Assembly (NCBI GenBank): GCA_900547465.1
Contig: URHJ01000015.1
Span: forward strand, 1 to 32,949
Direction of reading: 5' to 3'
From: an uncultured Mycoplasmatota bacterium
Lineage (GTDB): Bacteria > Bacillota_I > Bacilli_A > RF39 > UBA660
Length of the DNA: 32,949 bases
In this document: in pieces, positions 7,457 through 14,845 of the stretch
Numbering within the stretch: the first letter of the stretch is position 1
Layout of the letters: every line of letters starts with the position of its first letter
Notes under the pieces: generated by a model
Told to the model about the DNA's origin: nothing
Databases searched by the model: none
What the model saw: the letters and a program-made list of their open reading frames with translations, nothing else
Position numbers and translations under genes: made by a program

Positions 7457-8347
7457 TTATTTTGAGCTTTTTTTGTCTTTTATTGTTTCTGCTATTGTGG
7501 TTGCTCCTGTAACTAAGTTTTGTAGATCACTTGGTACAATTATTTTTGTTGCTTGTCCATTTGCTACATCAACCATGGCTTCATAACTTTTTAATTTTAG
7601 AACGGATTCATCAATTTTTGCATCTTTTAGTAATTTTAATCCTTCTGCAGTAGCTTGTTGAATCTTAATTATTGCTTGTGCTTCACCTTCTGCTTCTTTT
7701 ATTTGACTTTCTTTTTTTGCTTCAGCTCTTAGGATTGCACTTTCTTTTTCACCTTCAGCAATTAGAATAGCAGATTTCTTTTCTCCTTCTGCTTTTAATA
7801 TAGCTTCACGTCTTTCACGTTCAGCTCGCATTTGTTTTTCCATTGCTTCTTGGATATCCCTAGGTGGTAAAATATTTTTAACTTCAACACGGTTTACTTT
7901 TATTCCCCATGGGTCTGTTGCTTCATCTAGGATTGATCTCATTTTTGAATTAATTAAGTCACGTGATGTTAGAGTTTCGTCTAATTCAAGTTCTCCAATT
8001 ATATTTCTAAGTGTTGTAGCAGTTAAGTTTTCTATTGCACTTATTGGATTATCAACACCATAAGTATATAATTTTGGATCAGTTATTTGATAGTACACTA
8101 CTGTATCAATTTGCATTGTAACATTATCTTTTGTAATTACTGGTTGTGGAGCAAAATCCTTTACAGTTTCTTTTAGACTAACTGAATTTGCTATTCTATC
8201 AATTATAGGAACTCTGTAATGAAGTCCTGTCTCCATAGTTCTATCATATGCACCTAATCTTTCTACAACATAGGCTTTTGATTGTGGAATAATTTTTACT
8301 CCAGCAGCAATAATTACGATAATAATTATTAAAATTAATAAAAACAT
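7457..8347 (-). CDS. SPFH/Band 7 (stomatin/QmcA-like) membrane protein
   Basis: This 296-residue protein has a single N-terminal membrane helix (1-16), an SPFH/Band 7 domain (about 20-180, with VERLGAYDRT and GLHYRVPIID, typical of the stomatin-like group) and an Ala/Glu/Lys coiled coil (about 175-235) built from units like AEGEKKSAIL repeated three to four times. These proteins form large ring-shaped oligomers in membrane microdomains. The start has GGAGGG upstream, and its ATG overlaps the TAA of the NfeD gene by one base, so the pair is translationally coupled. An SPFH protein next to an NfeD protein is a conserved pairing; the exact role is not known. Confidence 0.93.
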   Translation of the reverse strand: MFLLILIIIIVIIAAGVKIIPQSKAYVVERLGAYDRTMETGLHYRVPIIDRIANSVSLKETVKDFAPQPVITKDNVTMQIDTVVYYQITDPKLYTYGVDNPISAIENLTATTLRNIIGELELDETLTSRDLINSKMRSILDEATDPWGIKVNRVEVKNILPPRDIQEAMEKQMRAERERREAILKAEGEKKSAILIAEGEKESAILRAEAKKESQIKEAEGEAQAIIKIQQATAEGLKLLKDAKIDESVLKLKSYEAMVDVANGQATKIIVPSDLQNLVTGATTIAETIKDKKSSK

Positions 8348-8772
8348 TATTTTCCCTCCTCTATTTTCTCAACAACTAGTTTTACTCCATCTATCTTTAA
8401 AACTTTTACTTGAGAATCTTTCTTTATGTTTTTTGTGCTTGTTGCAGTCCAAACACTTCCTCCTACTTTTACTTCTCCGTAGGAATTTTTTGAGATATCT
8501 TTTATTACTACTCCCTCTTTTCCAATTACTCGGTCTAGATTTGTTGGGGTAATCTTTCGCTTCCTTAATTTAGCTACAAGTGGTTTTGTAATTATTAATG
8601 ATACAGCACTAACAACAATAAAAACTATTACTTGAATGTTTACATTATCTGTTAGGATTGTCGTTATTAGAGCTGCTAGAGAACCTAGAGCGAACCAAAT
8701 TGTAACTAGATTAATGGTAATTACTTCGATGAATAGTAATAATAAAAATGATATTAACCAAACTCCAACCAT
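8347..8772 (-). CDS. NfeD-family membrane protein
   Basis: This 141-residue short-form NfeD has three or four hydrophobic helices in the first 75 residues, a KRKITPTNLDRVIGKEG linker and a C-terminal OB-fold-like beta domain (about 80-138, ending VLKIDGVKLVVEK). In the family the soluble domain partners the SPFH protein, which is the next gene. ATG at 8772 is preferred over GTG at 8781 because GAGGTGA, a long match to the 16S anti-Shine-Dalgarno, sits just before the ATG, and the GTG would leave almost no leader after the predicted transcription start. The long protease-carrying NfeD domain is absent. Confidence 0.88.
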   Translation of the reverse strand: MVGVWLISFLLLLFIEVITINLVTIWFALGSLAALITTILTDNVNIQVIVFIVVSAVSLIITKPLVAKLRKRKITPTNLDRVIGKEGVVIKDISKNSYGEVKVGGSVWTATSTKNIKKDSQVKVLKIDGVKLVVEKIEEGK

Positions 8773-8790
8773 TTTCTTCACCTCACCCTA

Positions 8791-8819
8791 AGTATATGTC
8801 AATTATCTTTATTTTTCAA
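8791..8819 (-). promoter_or_regulatory. Promoter of the NfeD/SPFH operon
   Basis: TTGAAA (8819-8814) and TATACT (8796-8791) are separated by exactly 17 bases on the minus strand. The -10 ends 18 bases from the ATG at 8772. Confidence 0.8.
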
Positions 8820-8837
8820 CAAATTTTTATTTATTTC

Positions 8838-8866
8838 TTGAAACTAGTCTTTCTTTATTATATAAT
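8838..8866 (+). promoter_or_regulatory. Promoter of the secreted Ig-like protein gene
   Basis: TTGAAA (8838-8843) and TATAAT (8861-8866) are separated by exactly 17 bases. The gene starts 22 bases downstream, and the promoter is back to back with that of the NfeD operon. Confidence 0.85.
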
Positions 8867-8888
8867 CAGATTAGAAGGTAGGGAGAAT

Positions 8889-9578
8889 ATGACAAATAAC
8901 CTTAGAAATTTCGTTGTTGGTACATTTTCTTTTCTAGGAGTTTTATGCATTACTAGTGGTGTTTCTATGCCATATTTAGCTAAAGCCACTGAAAAAAGTA
9001 GTGTTACTAAACTTAGTGTTACTCAAAGGAAAGTTACTAATGCCAAGTCAAATGAGATAAAATTAAAAGATGTAAAAATTGAAGTAAATCAATTATTAAG
9101 TTTGAATACAGCTGATTATTTAGCTAATCCAGATGATATAGAAGATAGTATTGTTAAAAGATTAAAACTTGATACTAGTAATGTTAATACTAATCAAGTA
9201 GGTAATTATTCTTTTACTATTACTTATAATAAAAAAATATATAATGGAACTGTAATGGTAATTAATAAACCACTACCACAAGTTAGTACAATGACTTTAA
9301 ATAGCTTATCTTTTGAAGTTGGTTCTAATCTACCTGTTGATGTTTCTAGTTATATTAAGGAACAACTTTCTGATGAAGTTAAAGCTGCGATTATATTAGA
9401 TACCAGTAATGTTGATACAAATAAGCCTGGAAGTTATTTATACTCTGTTAGTTATAATGGAAAACTCTATACGAATACTATTACTATTTATGAGCCTAAG
9501 TTTGGTGTTAGTACTGATAATTCTTTAACTAATAGTAATAAGGAAAAAGTTACTGACAATAATACTAATAATAATTAA
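8889..9578 (+). CDS. Small secreted protein with two Ig-like repeats
   Basis: This 229-residue protein has an N-terminal hydrophobic segment (about 8-30) that looks like a signal peptide or anchor, with a possible cleavage near the AKA at 31-33. Two repeats of about 85 residues follow, each ending in the same pattern: LDTSNVNTNQVGNYSFTITY and LDTSNVDTNKPGSYLYSVSY. The TSxVxTxxxGxY(x)xxxxY signature matches the bacterial Ig-like/DUF5011 fold seen in surface proteins. The tail is Asn/Thr/Ser-rich with no LPxTG motif or membrane helix, so it would be released or held by its N-terminus. GGGAG precedes the ATG at 8889. It is a single-gene unit between a strong promoter and a terminator. The binding partner is unknown. 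Confidence 0.85.
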   Translation: MTNNLRNFVVGTFSFLGVLCITSGVSMPYLAKATEKSSVTKLSVTQRKVTNAKSNEIKLKDVKIEVNQLLSLNTADYLANPDDIEDSIVKRLKLDTSNVNTNQVGNYSFTITYNKKIYNGTVMVINKPLPQVSTMTLNSLSFEVGSNLPVDVSSYIKEQLSDEVKAAIILDTSNVDTNKPGSYLYSVSYNGKLYTNTITIYEPKFGVSTDNSLTNSNKEKVTDNNTNNN

Positions 9579-9583
9579 ATTAA

Positions 9584-9611
9584 AAAAATTCCTGAATGGG
9601 AATTTTTATTT
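9584..9611. terminator. Terminator shared by the Ig-like protein gene and fhs
   Basis: AAAAATTCC/GGAATTTTT forms a 9-pair stem with loop TGAATG, followed by T-rich sequence on the plus strand and preceded by an A-run that gives T on the minus strand. It lies between convergent genes. Confidence 0.8.
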
Positions 9612-9615
9612 TGTT

Positions 9616-11202
9616 TTAAGATAAACCAATTATATTGTTATCATCATCAATGTCTATTTTTTCATAATTTGGTGTTGGAGGCAAACCTGGCATTGTTAGT
9701 ATTTTTCCTAATAATACAGTAATATATCCAGCACCATTATATACTTTTATATCTTTAACGTGAAGTGTATAGTCTGTTGGCAACCCAAGTTTTGTTTTGT
9801 CATCAGATAATGAATATTGTGTTTTAGCAACACATATTGGAAGATTAGATATATTATTTTCTTGTAATTGTTTTATTTTTTCCTCTGCTAGATCGCTATA
9901 CTCTACATTTTTTGCTCTATAAATATTCTTTGATAGTGAGGCAATTTTTGTTTTTATATCATCAGTTAAAGAATATAAATAATTTATTTTATTTTCACAT
10001 TCCATGACCTTTAAAACTTTTTTAGCTAAATCAATGGATCCTTCTCCTCCATCTTTATACGATGTTGATATAGCAAATTCTACTTCTTGATCTAGACAAA
10101 TCTTTCTAATTAATTCTATTTCTTCATCTTTGTCGCTTTCATATCTATTTAAGCAGACAACTATATTTGAACTCATCTTATTTAGGTTTTCAATATGCGC
10201 AACTAGGTTGCATAGTCCTTTTTCTAAATTTTCATTACCATTATATTTCAAAGCTTTTATGGTTGCGACTAAGACTATTGTTTCTGGTTTTAGATTAGCA
10301 TTTCTACATTTTATATTTATAAATTTTTCTGCTCCTAAGTCTGATCCGAATCCTGCTTCTGTAATAACATAATCTGAAAGAGTTAATGCTAGTTTTGTTG
10401 CTTTTATACTGTTACAACCATGAGCTATATTAGCAAAAGGTCCACCATGCATAATAACTGGTGTATTTTCCATTGTTTGTACTAAGTTAGGATATAATGC
10501 ATCTTTTAGTAAGACAGTTAAAGCTCCTTCTATGTTTAGACTTTTTGCATATACATATTTATTTTGATCATTTATTCCTATGATAATATTTCCTAATCTT
10601 TCTTTTAAGTCTTTTAGTGATGTTGCCATACAAAATAGGGCCATAATCTCACTAGCCGCTGTAATGTTAAAATGCTTTACTCCACTTTTTGTAGTAATAT
10701 CTCTTAGTTCTCTATCATTTATATCTATACATCTATCAAATAATATTTCTTTTATATGTAGTTCATTTCCATTTTCAATATGATTATCAATTGCAGAAGA
10801 TAATAAATTGTTTGCGGATGTTATAGCATGAAAATCTCCAGTAAAGTGAAGATTAATATCTTCCATCGGAACTACTTGTGAATATCCTCCACCAGTTGCA
10901 CCACCTTTCATACCAAATACGGGTCCCATTGATGGTTGTCTTAAAGTTATTATCGTATTCTTATTTAATTTTTTTAAAGCATCTCCTAGACCTATACTAA
11001 TGGTTGTTTTTCCTTCTCCATACGGAGTTGGATTTATCGCAGTTACTAGTATTAATTTTCCTTTTTTAGTACCCTTTTCTAATTTTATCTTAGCCTTATT
11101 ATTTCCATATAATATAAGGTCATCTTGTCCAATATTTAATGATTCAGCAACTTGTCTGATATCTTTTATTTGGCTTTTTTTAGCTATTTCTATATCAGTC
11201 AT
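9616..11202 (-). CDS. fhs: Formate-tetrahydrofolate ligase
   Basis: This 528-residue enzyme makes 10-formyltetrahydrofolate from formate, ATP and THF in the cytoplasm, feeding one-carbon units to purine and formyl-Met synthesis. Family segments are clear throughout: the P-loop TPYGEGKTT (59-67), REP-like RQPSMGPVFG, KGGATGGGYSQVVPMEDINLHFTGD, the HGGPFANIAHGCNS block, EAGFGSDLGAEKF and, near the C-terminus, MPGLPPTPNYEKID. Typical members have about 555 residues; this one is slightly trimmed at the N-terminus and in the loop before ITAASEIM, with all core motifs kept. GGAGG precedes the ATG by 8 bases. It has its own near-consensus promoter and no folate genes beside it. Confidence 0.97.
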   Translation of the reverse strand: MTDIEIAKKSQIKDIRQVAESLNIGQDDLILYGNNKAKIKLEKGTKKGKLILVTAINPTPYGEGKTTISIGLGDALKKLNKNTIITLRQPSMGPVFGMKGGATGGGYSQVVPMEDINLHFTGDFHAITSANNLLSSAIDNHIENGNELHIKEILFDRCIDINDRELRDITTKSGVKHFNITAASEIMALFCMATSLKDLKERLGNIIIGINDQNKYVYAKSLNIEGALTVLLKDALYPNLVQTMENTPVIMHGGPFANIAHGCNSIKATKLALTLSDYVITEAGFGSDLGAEKFINIKCRNANLKPETIVLVATIKALKYNGNENLEKGLCNLVAHIENLNKMSSNIVVCLNRYESDKDEEIELIRKICLDQEVEFAISTSYKDGGEGSIDLAKKVLKVMECENKINYLYSLTDDIKTKIASLSKNIYRAKNVEYSDLAEEKIKQLQENNISNLPICVAKTQYSLSDDKTKLGLPTDYTLHVKDIKVYNGAGYITVLLGKILTMPGLPPTPNYEKIDIDDDNNIIGLS

Positions 11203-11223
11203 TTTATCGCCTCCAATAAATTC

Positions 11224-11252
11224 ATTATAAGTATATTAAATTTTTTTGTCAA
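11224..11252 (-). promoter_or_regulatory. Consensus sigma-A promoter of fhs
   Basis: TTGACA (11252-11247) and TATAAT (11229-11224) are both perfect and separated by 17 bases on the minus strand. This is the best promoter match in the window, and the start codon is 21 bases further on. Confidence 0.92.
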
Positions 11253-11364
11253 TTATCTTAAATGTTTATATTTTTAGAGTTATTTTTTGACAATTTAGTT
11301 TAATTACTAGATGGATTTGTACTTTTTTAGGTGATTTTTTTTGCGAATTATTATTTTCTTTCAT

Positions 11365-11393
11365 TTGTGTTTATTTATGTTTTTTTGTATAGT
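11365..11393 (+). promoter_or_regulatory. Probable promoter of the adhesin-sortase operon
   Basis: TTGTGT (11365-11370) and TATAGT (11388-11393) are 17 bases apart. The -35 is a moderate match and the -10 a good one. The adhesin start lies 30 bases downstream, behind AGGAGGG. Confidence 0.6.
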
Positions 11394-11423
11394 CTTAGGC
11401 ATTAAGAAAAAAGGAGGGATTTT

Positions 11424-12866
11424 GTGAAAAAAATATTTATTTTCTTAATGACAATTATTGGTATTAGTATGGTATGTAGTACAAAGGTTAATGCTGAAGG
11501 ATTTTCTTTTTATGAGGGTGACTATATTAATGGTATTTACATGACAAAGGCTAAAGGGGGAACAAAATATTATCAAAAGGCTAGATTCTTTATGCTTAAA
11601 AATTATAATCGTTTTGCCTATTGTGTTGAACCTTTTGCTATGTTTAATGAAAGTGGAACTTATAAAAGAAGTACTTCTCTTAATTATTTAAACGATAAGC
11701 AAATGGATAGAATTAAAAAGATTGCCTATTTTGGTTATACTTATGGTTCACACTATGATCCTAAATGGTATGCTGTTGCACAACTTATGATTTGGAGGGA
11801 AGCTGATCCTAGTGGTGATATTTATTTTACTGATAGTCTTAACGGTAACAGAATATCAGCATATGAAGCAGAAATTAATGAAATAAACAGTTTAATTAAT
11901 TCTTATGAAACTGTGCCTAGTTTTTCAGGTTCTACTTATGATTTGGTTGAGGGAAAAAATTTAAGGATAGTTGATCAAAATAATGTATTAGATCATTTTA
12001 AATTTGATGATACAACACATATCAATAGAGATGGAAATAGCTTAATACTTCATGATTTAGAGGAGGGTGAATATAACTTTAGTTTAACTAGAAAAGATAT
12101 TATGACTACCTCTATTCCATTCTTTTATCAATCTGATAATAGTCAGGATATGACAACTATTGGTGACTTAAACCCTATTACAATATCATTCAAGGTGATG
12201 GTTAAAAAAACATCTATTGAGATTGTAAAGGTTGATGCCGATACTAACGAAACTAAACCTAGTGGAGATGCATCACTTTCGGGAGCAATCTATACTATAT
12301 TTGATTCTAATATGAATGCTTTAGGTGATATTGAAATTGACGATGAGATGAAAGGGATTTATCCAAATCTTGACTATGGGAAGTACTATATTAAAGAGAA
12401 AGCAGCTGGTCGTGGATATGAAGTTGATGATAACATATACTCTTTTGAAATTACTAAGGACGAGTCAAATGTCAGGATGATTCTTAAAAATAGGGTAATT
12501 AAAAAGAAGATTGAAATATCTAAAAAATTTGGTGATGGAGAATCATCATCTTTAGAGAGTGGTATTGGGTTTGATATCATTAATTCAAATGGAGACCTTG
12601 TAGATACGATAGTTACTGATTCTAACGGATATGCTTCTATTGTTTTACCTTTTGGGAAATATACAATTAAACAAAGAAATACAACACCTGGTTATAAAAT
12701 GATAGATGATATGGATATTAATGTAGAAGATAATAAAGATAAGATGATAGAATTGTATGATTATAAAATAAAAGTGCCTAATACTCATATTGATTCTAAA
12801 GGTTCTATTTTAAATATTTTAATCTTACTTGGAGTATTACTTGTTAAAAAAGTTTTTTATATTTAG
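11424..12866 (+). CDS. Thioester-domain surface adhesin with SpaA-like repeats and a VPNTH sorting signal
   Basis: This 480-residue protein has a signal peptide (1-24, cut after VNA). Its N-terminal domain fits the thioester (TED) fold: AYCVEP with Cys67 and VAQLMIW with Gln120, the pair that forms the internal Cys-Gln bond used to attach covalently to host targets. Two SpaA-like beta domains follow (about 262-357 and 360-445). The first has the pilin-type Lys269 and YIKEKAAGRGY with the isopeptide Glu; the second has Gln in the equivalent place (YTIKQRNTTPGY). The C-terminus is a cell-wall sorting signal: VPNTH (451-455), a hydrophobic helix and a short tail with two Lys. The start is GTG at 11424, 6 bases after AGGAGGG. 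It overlaps the sortase gene by 26 bases. It is probably anchored to the wall by that sortase and used for adhesion; the ligand is unknown. Confidence 0.88.
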   Translation: MKKIFIFLMTIIGISMVCSTKVNAEGFSFYEGDYINGIYMTKAKGGTKYYQKARFFMLKNYNRFAYCVEPFAMFNESGTYKRSTSLNYLNDKQMDRIKKIAYFGYTYGSHYDPKWYAVAQLMIWREADPSGDIYFTDSLNGNRISAYEAEINEINSLINSYETVPSFSGSTYDLVEGKNLRIVDQNNVLDHFKFDDTTHINRDGNSLILHDLEEGEYNFSLTRKDIMTTSIPFFYQSDNSQDMTTIGDLNPITISFKVMVKKTSIEIVKVDADTNETKPSGDASLSGAIYTIFDSNMNALGDIEIDDEMKGIYPNLDYGKYYIKEKAAGRGYEVDDNIYSFEITKDESNVRMILKNRVIKKKIEISKKFGDGESSSLESGIGFDIINSNGDLVDTIVTDSNGYASIVLPFGKYTIKQRNTTPGYKMIDDMDINVEDNKDKMIELYDYKIKVPNTHIDSKGSILNILILLGVLLVKKVFYI

Positions 12867-13413
12867 TTTTTATGTAGGTATATTTATCTTTTTTATTTGT
12901 TCTTTCTATCATGTTGATGGTAAAGTTATTACAACCAATTATAAGAGTTTTGTAACACCAATAAATAATATTAATAATAAGATTAATCCTGTTACTAAAA
13001 GTGATATATTAGCTCAAGTTAGAATTCCAAAAATTAATGTTGATGAAGAAATTTATAAAGTATCTAGTTCTTCTAATAATGTCAATAAACATGTAACTAT
13101 ATTAAAAGAATCAATACTACCTAATGATGATAAAAATGGTATTATATTTTTAGCTGCTCATTCTGGTTCTGGACATCTTGCTTATTTTAAGGACTTAGAT
13201 AAATTACAGAATGGTGATAATGTTATATTTACTTATAATAATGTTATTTATACATATCAGGTTGTAGATGTTTTTGAGGAAGAAAAAGATGGTGACATAG
13301 AGATAAGTAAATCTAATAGCCAACAGCTCATCTTAACAACATGTAGTCCTCATAATGATGATAAACAATTAATTGTTGATACTATACTAATAAATGAAAA
13401 AAGAGTTAATTAA
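12841..13413 (+). CDS. Sortase, linked to the upstream adhesin
   Basis: This 190-residue protein has an N-terminal membrane helix (about 3-24) and a sortase beta-barrel: RIPKINVDEEIY, IIFLAAHSGSG with the catalytic His107, and LILTTCSPHNDDKQLIVD with the catalytic Cys168. The usual Arg after the Cys is not present; Lys175-Gln176 stands there. It should cleave a sorting signal on the outer face of the membrane and join the protein to the wall. The start is taken as TTG at 12841 because GGAG lies 6 bases upstream; a TTG at 12829 is the alternative. The overlap with the adhesin gene indicates coupled translation and a dedicated enzyme-substrate pair. Confidence 0.88.
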   Translation: MLKKFFIFSFYVGIFIFFICSFYHVDGKVITTNYKSFVTPINNINNKINPVTKSDILAQVRIPKINVDEEIYKVSSSSNNVNKHVTILKESILPNDDKNGIIFLAAHSGSGHLAYFKDLDKLQNGDNVIFTYNNVIYTYQVVDVFEEEKDGDIEISKSNSQQLILTTCSPHNDDKQLIVDTILINEKRVN

Positions 13414-13427
13414 AACTCTTTTATTTT
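13397..13427. terminator. Bidirectional terminator between sortase and protease genes
   Basis: AAAAGAGTT (13399-13407) pairs with AACTCTTTT (13414-13422). The sortase stop codon (13411-13413) is in the loop, and the protease stop codon (13423-13421) overlaps the other arm. A/T runs flank both sides. Confidence 0.75.
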
Positions 13428-14629
13428 GTTAGAACTTCTATTGCTTTTTGTAGTTGATTATCTGTATCATCAGATGGATTTTCTTTGTATTCGTCTGATA
13501 GATCTACTTCTTCATCTGGAGTAATTCCTTTTTCATTTATCCAATTACCTTTAGGGGTTAACCATTTCTGAGTTGTATATTTTAAGGTTGCACCTGAAGA
13601 TAAGGAATAAGCTTTTTGAACTGTACCCTTACCATATGTTGTCTTACCAACTAGTATAGCTTTATTATTTTCTTTTAGTGAGGTTGCTAAAATCTCTGAA
13701 GCTGATGCACTACCTTTATTTATTAGAATTGCTATTTTGTAGTTACAGTAACTTTTTGTTCCATCATATACTTTATTTTTTATGTTTTTTGTTTGTATTT
13801 GATATAATACTTTATCTCTTTTTTCTAATAGCTGTAAAATTTCTTTAACGTCATCTAACTGACCTCCCGGATTATTTCTTACATCTATTATTAAGGAATC
13901 AATCTTTTTATTTACTAAACTGTTATATTCTTTTTTAAACTGTTTATAAGTTGTTGATGAGAATACATCTATTGATATATATCCCACTTTTTTATCATTT
14001 TTATCAATTATTTTTGATGATACTGAAGGTACTGAAACTTTAGCTCTTTTCATTTCATATGTTTTTTCATTGCCGTCTCGTGATATTTTTATACTGACTT
14101 TAGTATTTTCTTTACCTTTGATCAACTTTGTAATTTGACTTAGTGTTTTTCCTTTAACATCTTGACCATCTATGGCAAGTAATTGATCACCAACTTCTAA
14201 TCCTGCTTTTTGAGCTGGTGAATTTTTGTATATTGTACTTATCTTAGCATTTTCTTCTTTATATTCTACCGCAGCTCCTATACCAACATATTCTCCATTT
14301 ACTGTTTGATTAAAACTTTCCGAATCGTCTTTTCCCATATAAGCAGCATATGGATCATCTAATGAATTTACCATTCCCTCATAAGCTGCATTTATTAAAT
14401 CTTCTTTTTTTACTTTCTTATAATAGTTTTGGTAAATATTTTCATAGGTTGTAACAAACTCTTCTAACTCTTCTGGTATGTCTGTTACTACTACATTTTC
14501 TTTTTCATATGTGATACTACTGCCAAATAAAATTCCTATTAAAATGGATATTATTACAATTATTAAAACTTCAGAGAGTTTAAATGTTTGTTTACTTGTT
14601 AATTTTTCTTTTATATTTTTTTTAGACAT
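13421..14629 (-). CDS. C-terminal processing peptidase (S41, CtpA/CtpB-like)
   Basis: This 402-residue protein has a membrane anchor (about 19-40), a PDZ domain (about 105-195, with GIGAAVEY and SPAQKAGLEVGD) and an S41 peptidase domain. The catalytic Ser309 lies in GSASASE and Lys334 in GKGTVQ, with Gln338, the same spacing as in Bacillus CtpB. NPGG is at 253-256. It should act outside the membrane, trimming the C-termini of exported or wall proteins, with the PDZ gating access. AGGTGAT precedes the ATG. It is transcribed alone: a terminator lies between it and the tRNA upstream, and an extended -10 lies in the gap. It could act in quality control of exported proteins, but no substrate is suggested by the context. 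Confidence 0.94.
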   Translation of the reverse strand: MSKKNIKEKLTSKQTFKLSEVLIIVIISILIGILFGSSITYEKENVVVTDIPEELEEFVTTYENIYQNYYKKVKKEDLINAAYEGMVNSLDDPYAAYMGKDDSESFNQTVNGEYVGIGAAVEYKEENAKISTIYKNSPAQKAGLEVGDQLLAIDGQDVKGKTLSQITKLIKGKENTKVSIKISRDGNEKTYEMKRAKVSVPSVSSKIIDKNDKKVGYISIDVFSSTTYKQFKKEYNSLVNKKIDSLIIDVRNNPGGQLDDVKEILQLLEKRDKVLYQIQTKNIKNKVYDGTKSYCNYKIAILINKGSASASEILATSLKENNKAILVGKTTYGKGTVQKAYSLSSGATLKYTTQKWLTPKGNWINEKGITPDEEVDLSDEYKENPSDDTDNQLQKAIEVLTK

Positions 14630-14653
14630 GTTATCACCTGATTTCTTATGTCT

Positions 14654-14662
14654 ATCATATCA
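14654..14662 (-). promoter_or_regulatory. Possible extended -10 promoter of the S41 peptidase gene
   Basis: TGATATGAT on the minus strand resembles TGNTATAAT with one mismatch and lies 24 bases before the ATG. No -35 is evident. Confidence 0.4.
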
Positions 14663-14706
14663 TATTTATACTCTTATGGATATTATTTATTTTATAAAGT
14701 TCCAAT

Positions 14707-14728
14707 AAAAAACTGAGTTAATACTCAG
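14707..14728 (-). terminator. Terminator after tRNA-Asn
   Basis: CTGAGT/ACTCAG with a 4-base loop is followed by TTTTTT on the minus strand, 15 bases past the tRNA CCA end. Confidence 0.88.
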
Positions 14729-14742
14729 CATTAATTTCATTA

Positions 14743-14819
14743 TGGCGCCCCAACTAGGACTTGAACCTAGGACCCCTTGATTAACAGTCAAGTGCTCTAA
14801 CCAACTGAGCTATTGAGGC
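14743..14819 (-). tRNA. tRNA-Asn (anticodon GTT)
   Basis: The 77-base cloverleaf is complete. Acceptor GCCTCAA pairs with TTGGGGC (one G-U), the D stem is GCTC/GAGC, the anticodon arm is CTTGA-CTGTTAA-TCAAG with anticodon GTT, and the T arm is CTAGG-TTCAAGT-CCTAG. The discriminator is G and CCA is encoded. It lies four bases after the hairpin that follows the thioredoxin-like gene, so it is probably processed from that transcript. Confidence 0.97.
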
Positions 14820-14823
14820 AGGT

Positions 14824-14845
14824 TAAGTTATCTTTTGATAACTTA
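14824..14845 (-). other. Hairpin between a protein stop codon and tRNA-Asn
   Basis: TAAGTTATC/GATAACTTA forms a 9-pair stem with loop AAAA on the minus strand. It includes the TAA of the upstream gene and ends 4 bases before the tRNA. There is no T-run after it, so it is more likely an mRNA 3' stabiliser or processing structure than a terminator. Confidence 0.6.

Noticed and set aside
8748..8888. An upstream extension of the Ig-like secreted protein.
   Set aside because: It covers both divergent promoters; ATG at 8889 follows GGGAG and places the signal segment at the N-terminus.
11287..11315. A perfect TTGACA on the plus strand upstream of the adhesin gene, as its -35.
   Set aside because: No -10-like hexamer lies at 15-19 bases (the sequence there is around TAGATGGA), and the TTGTGT/TATAGT pair nearer the gene fits better.
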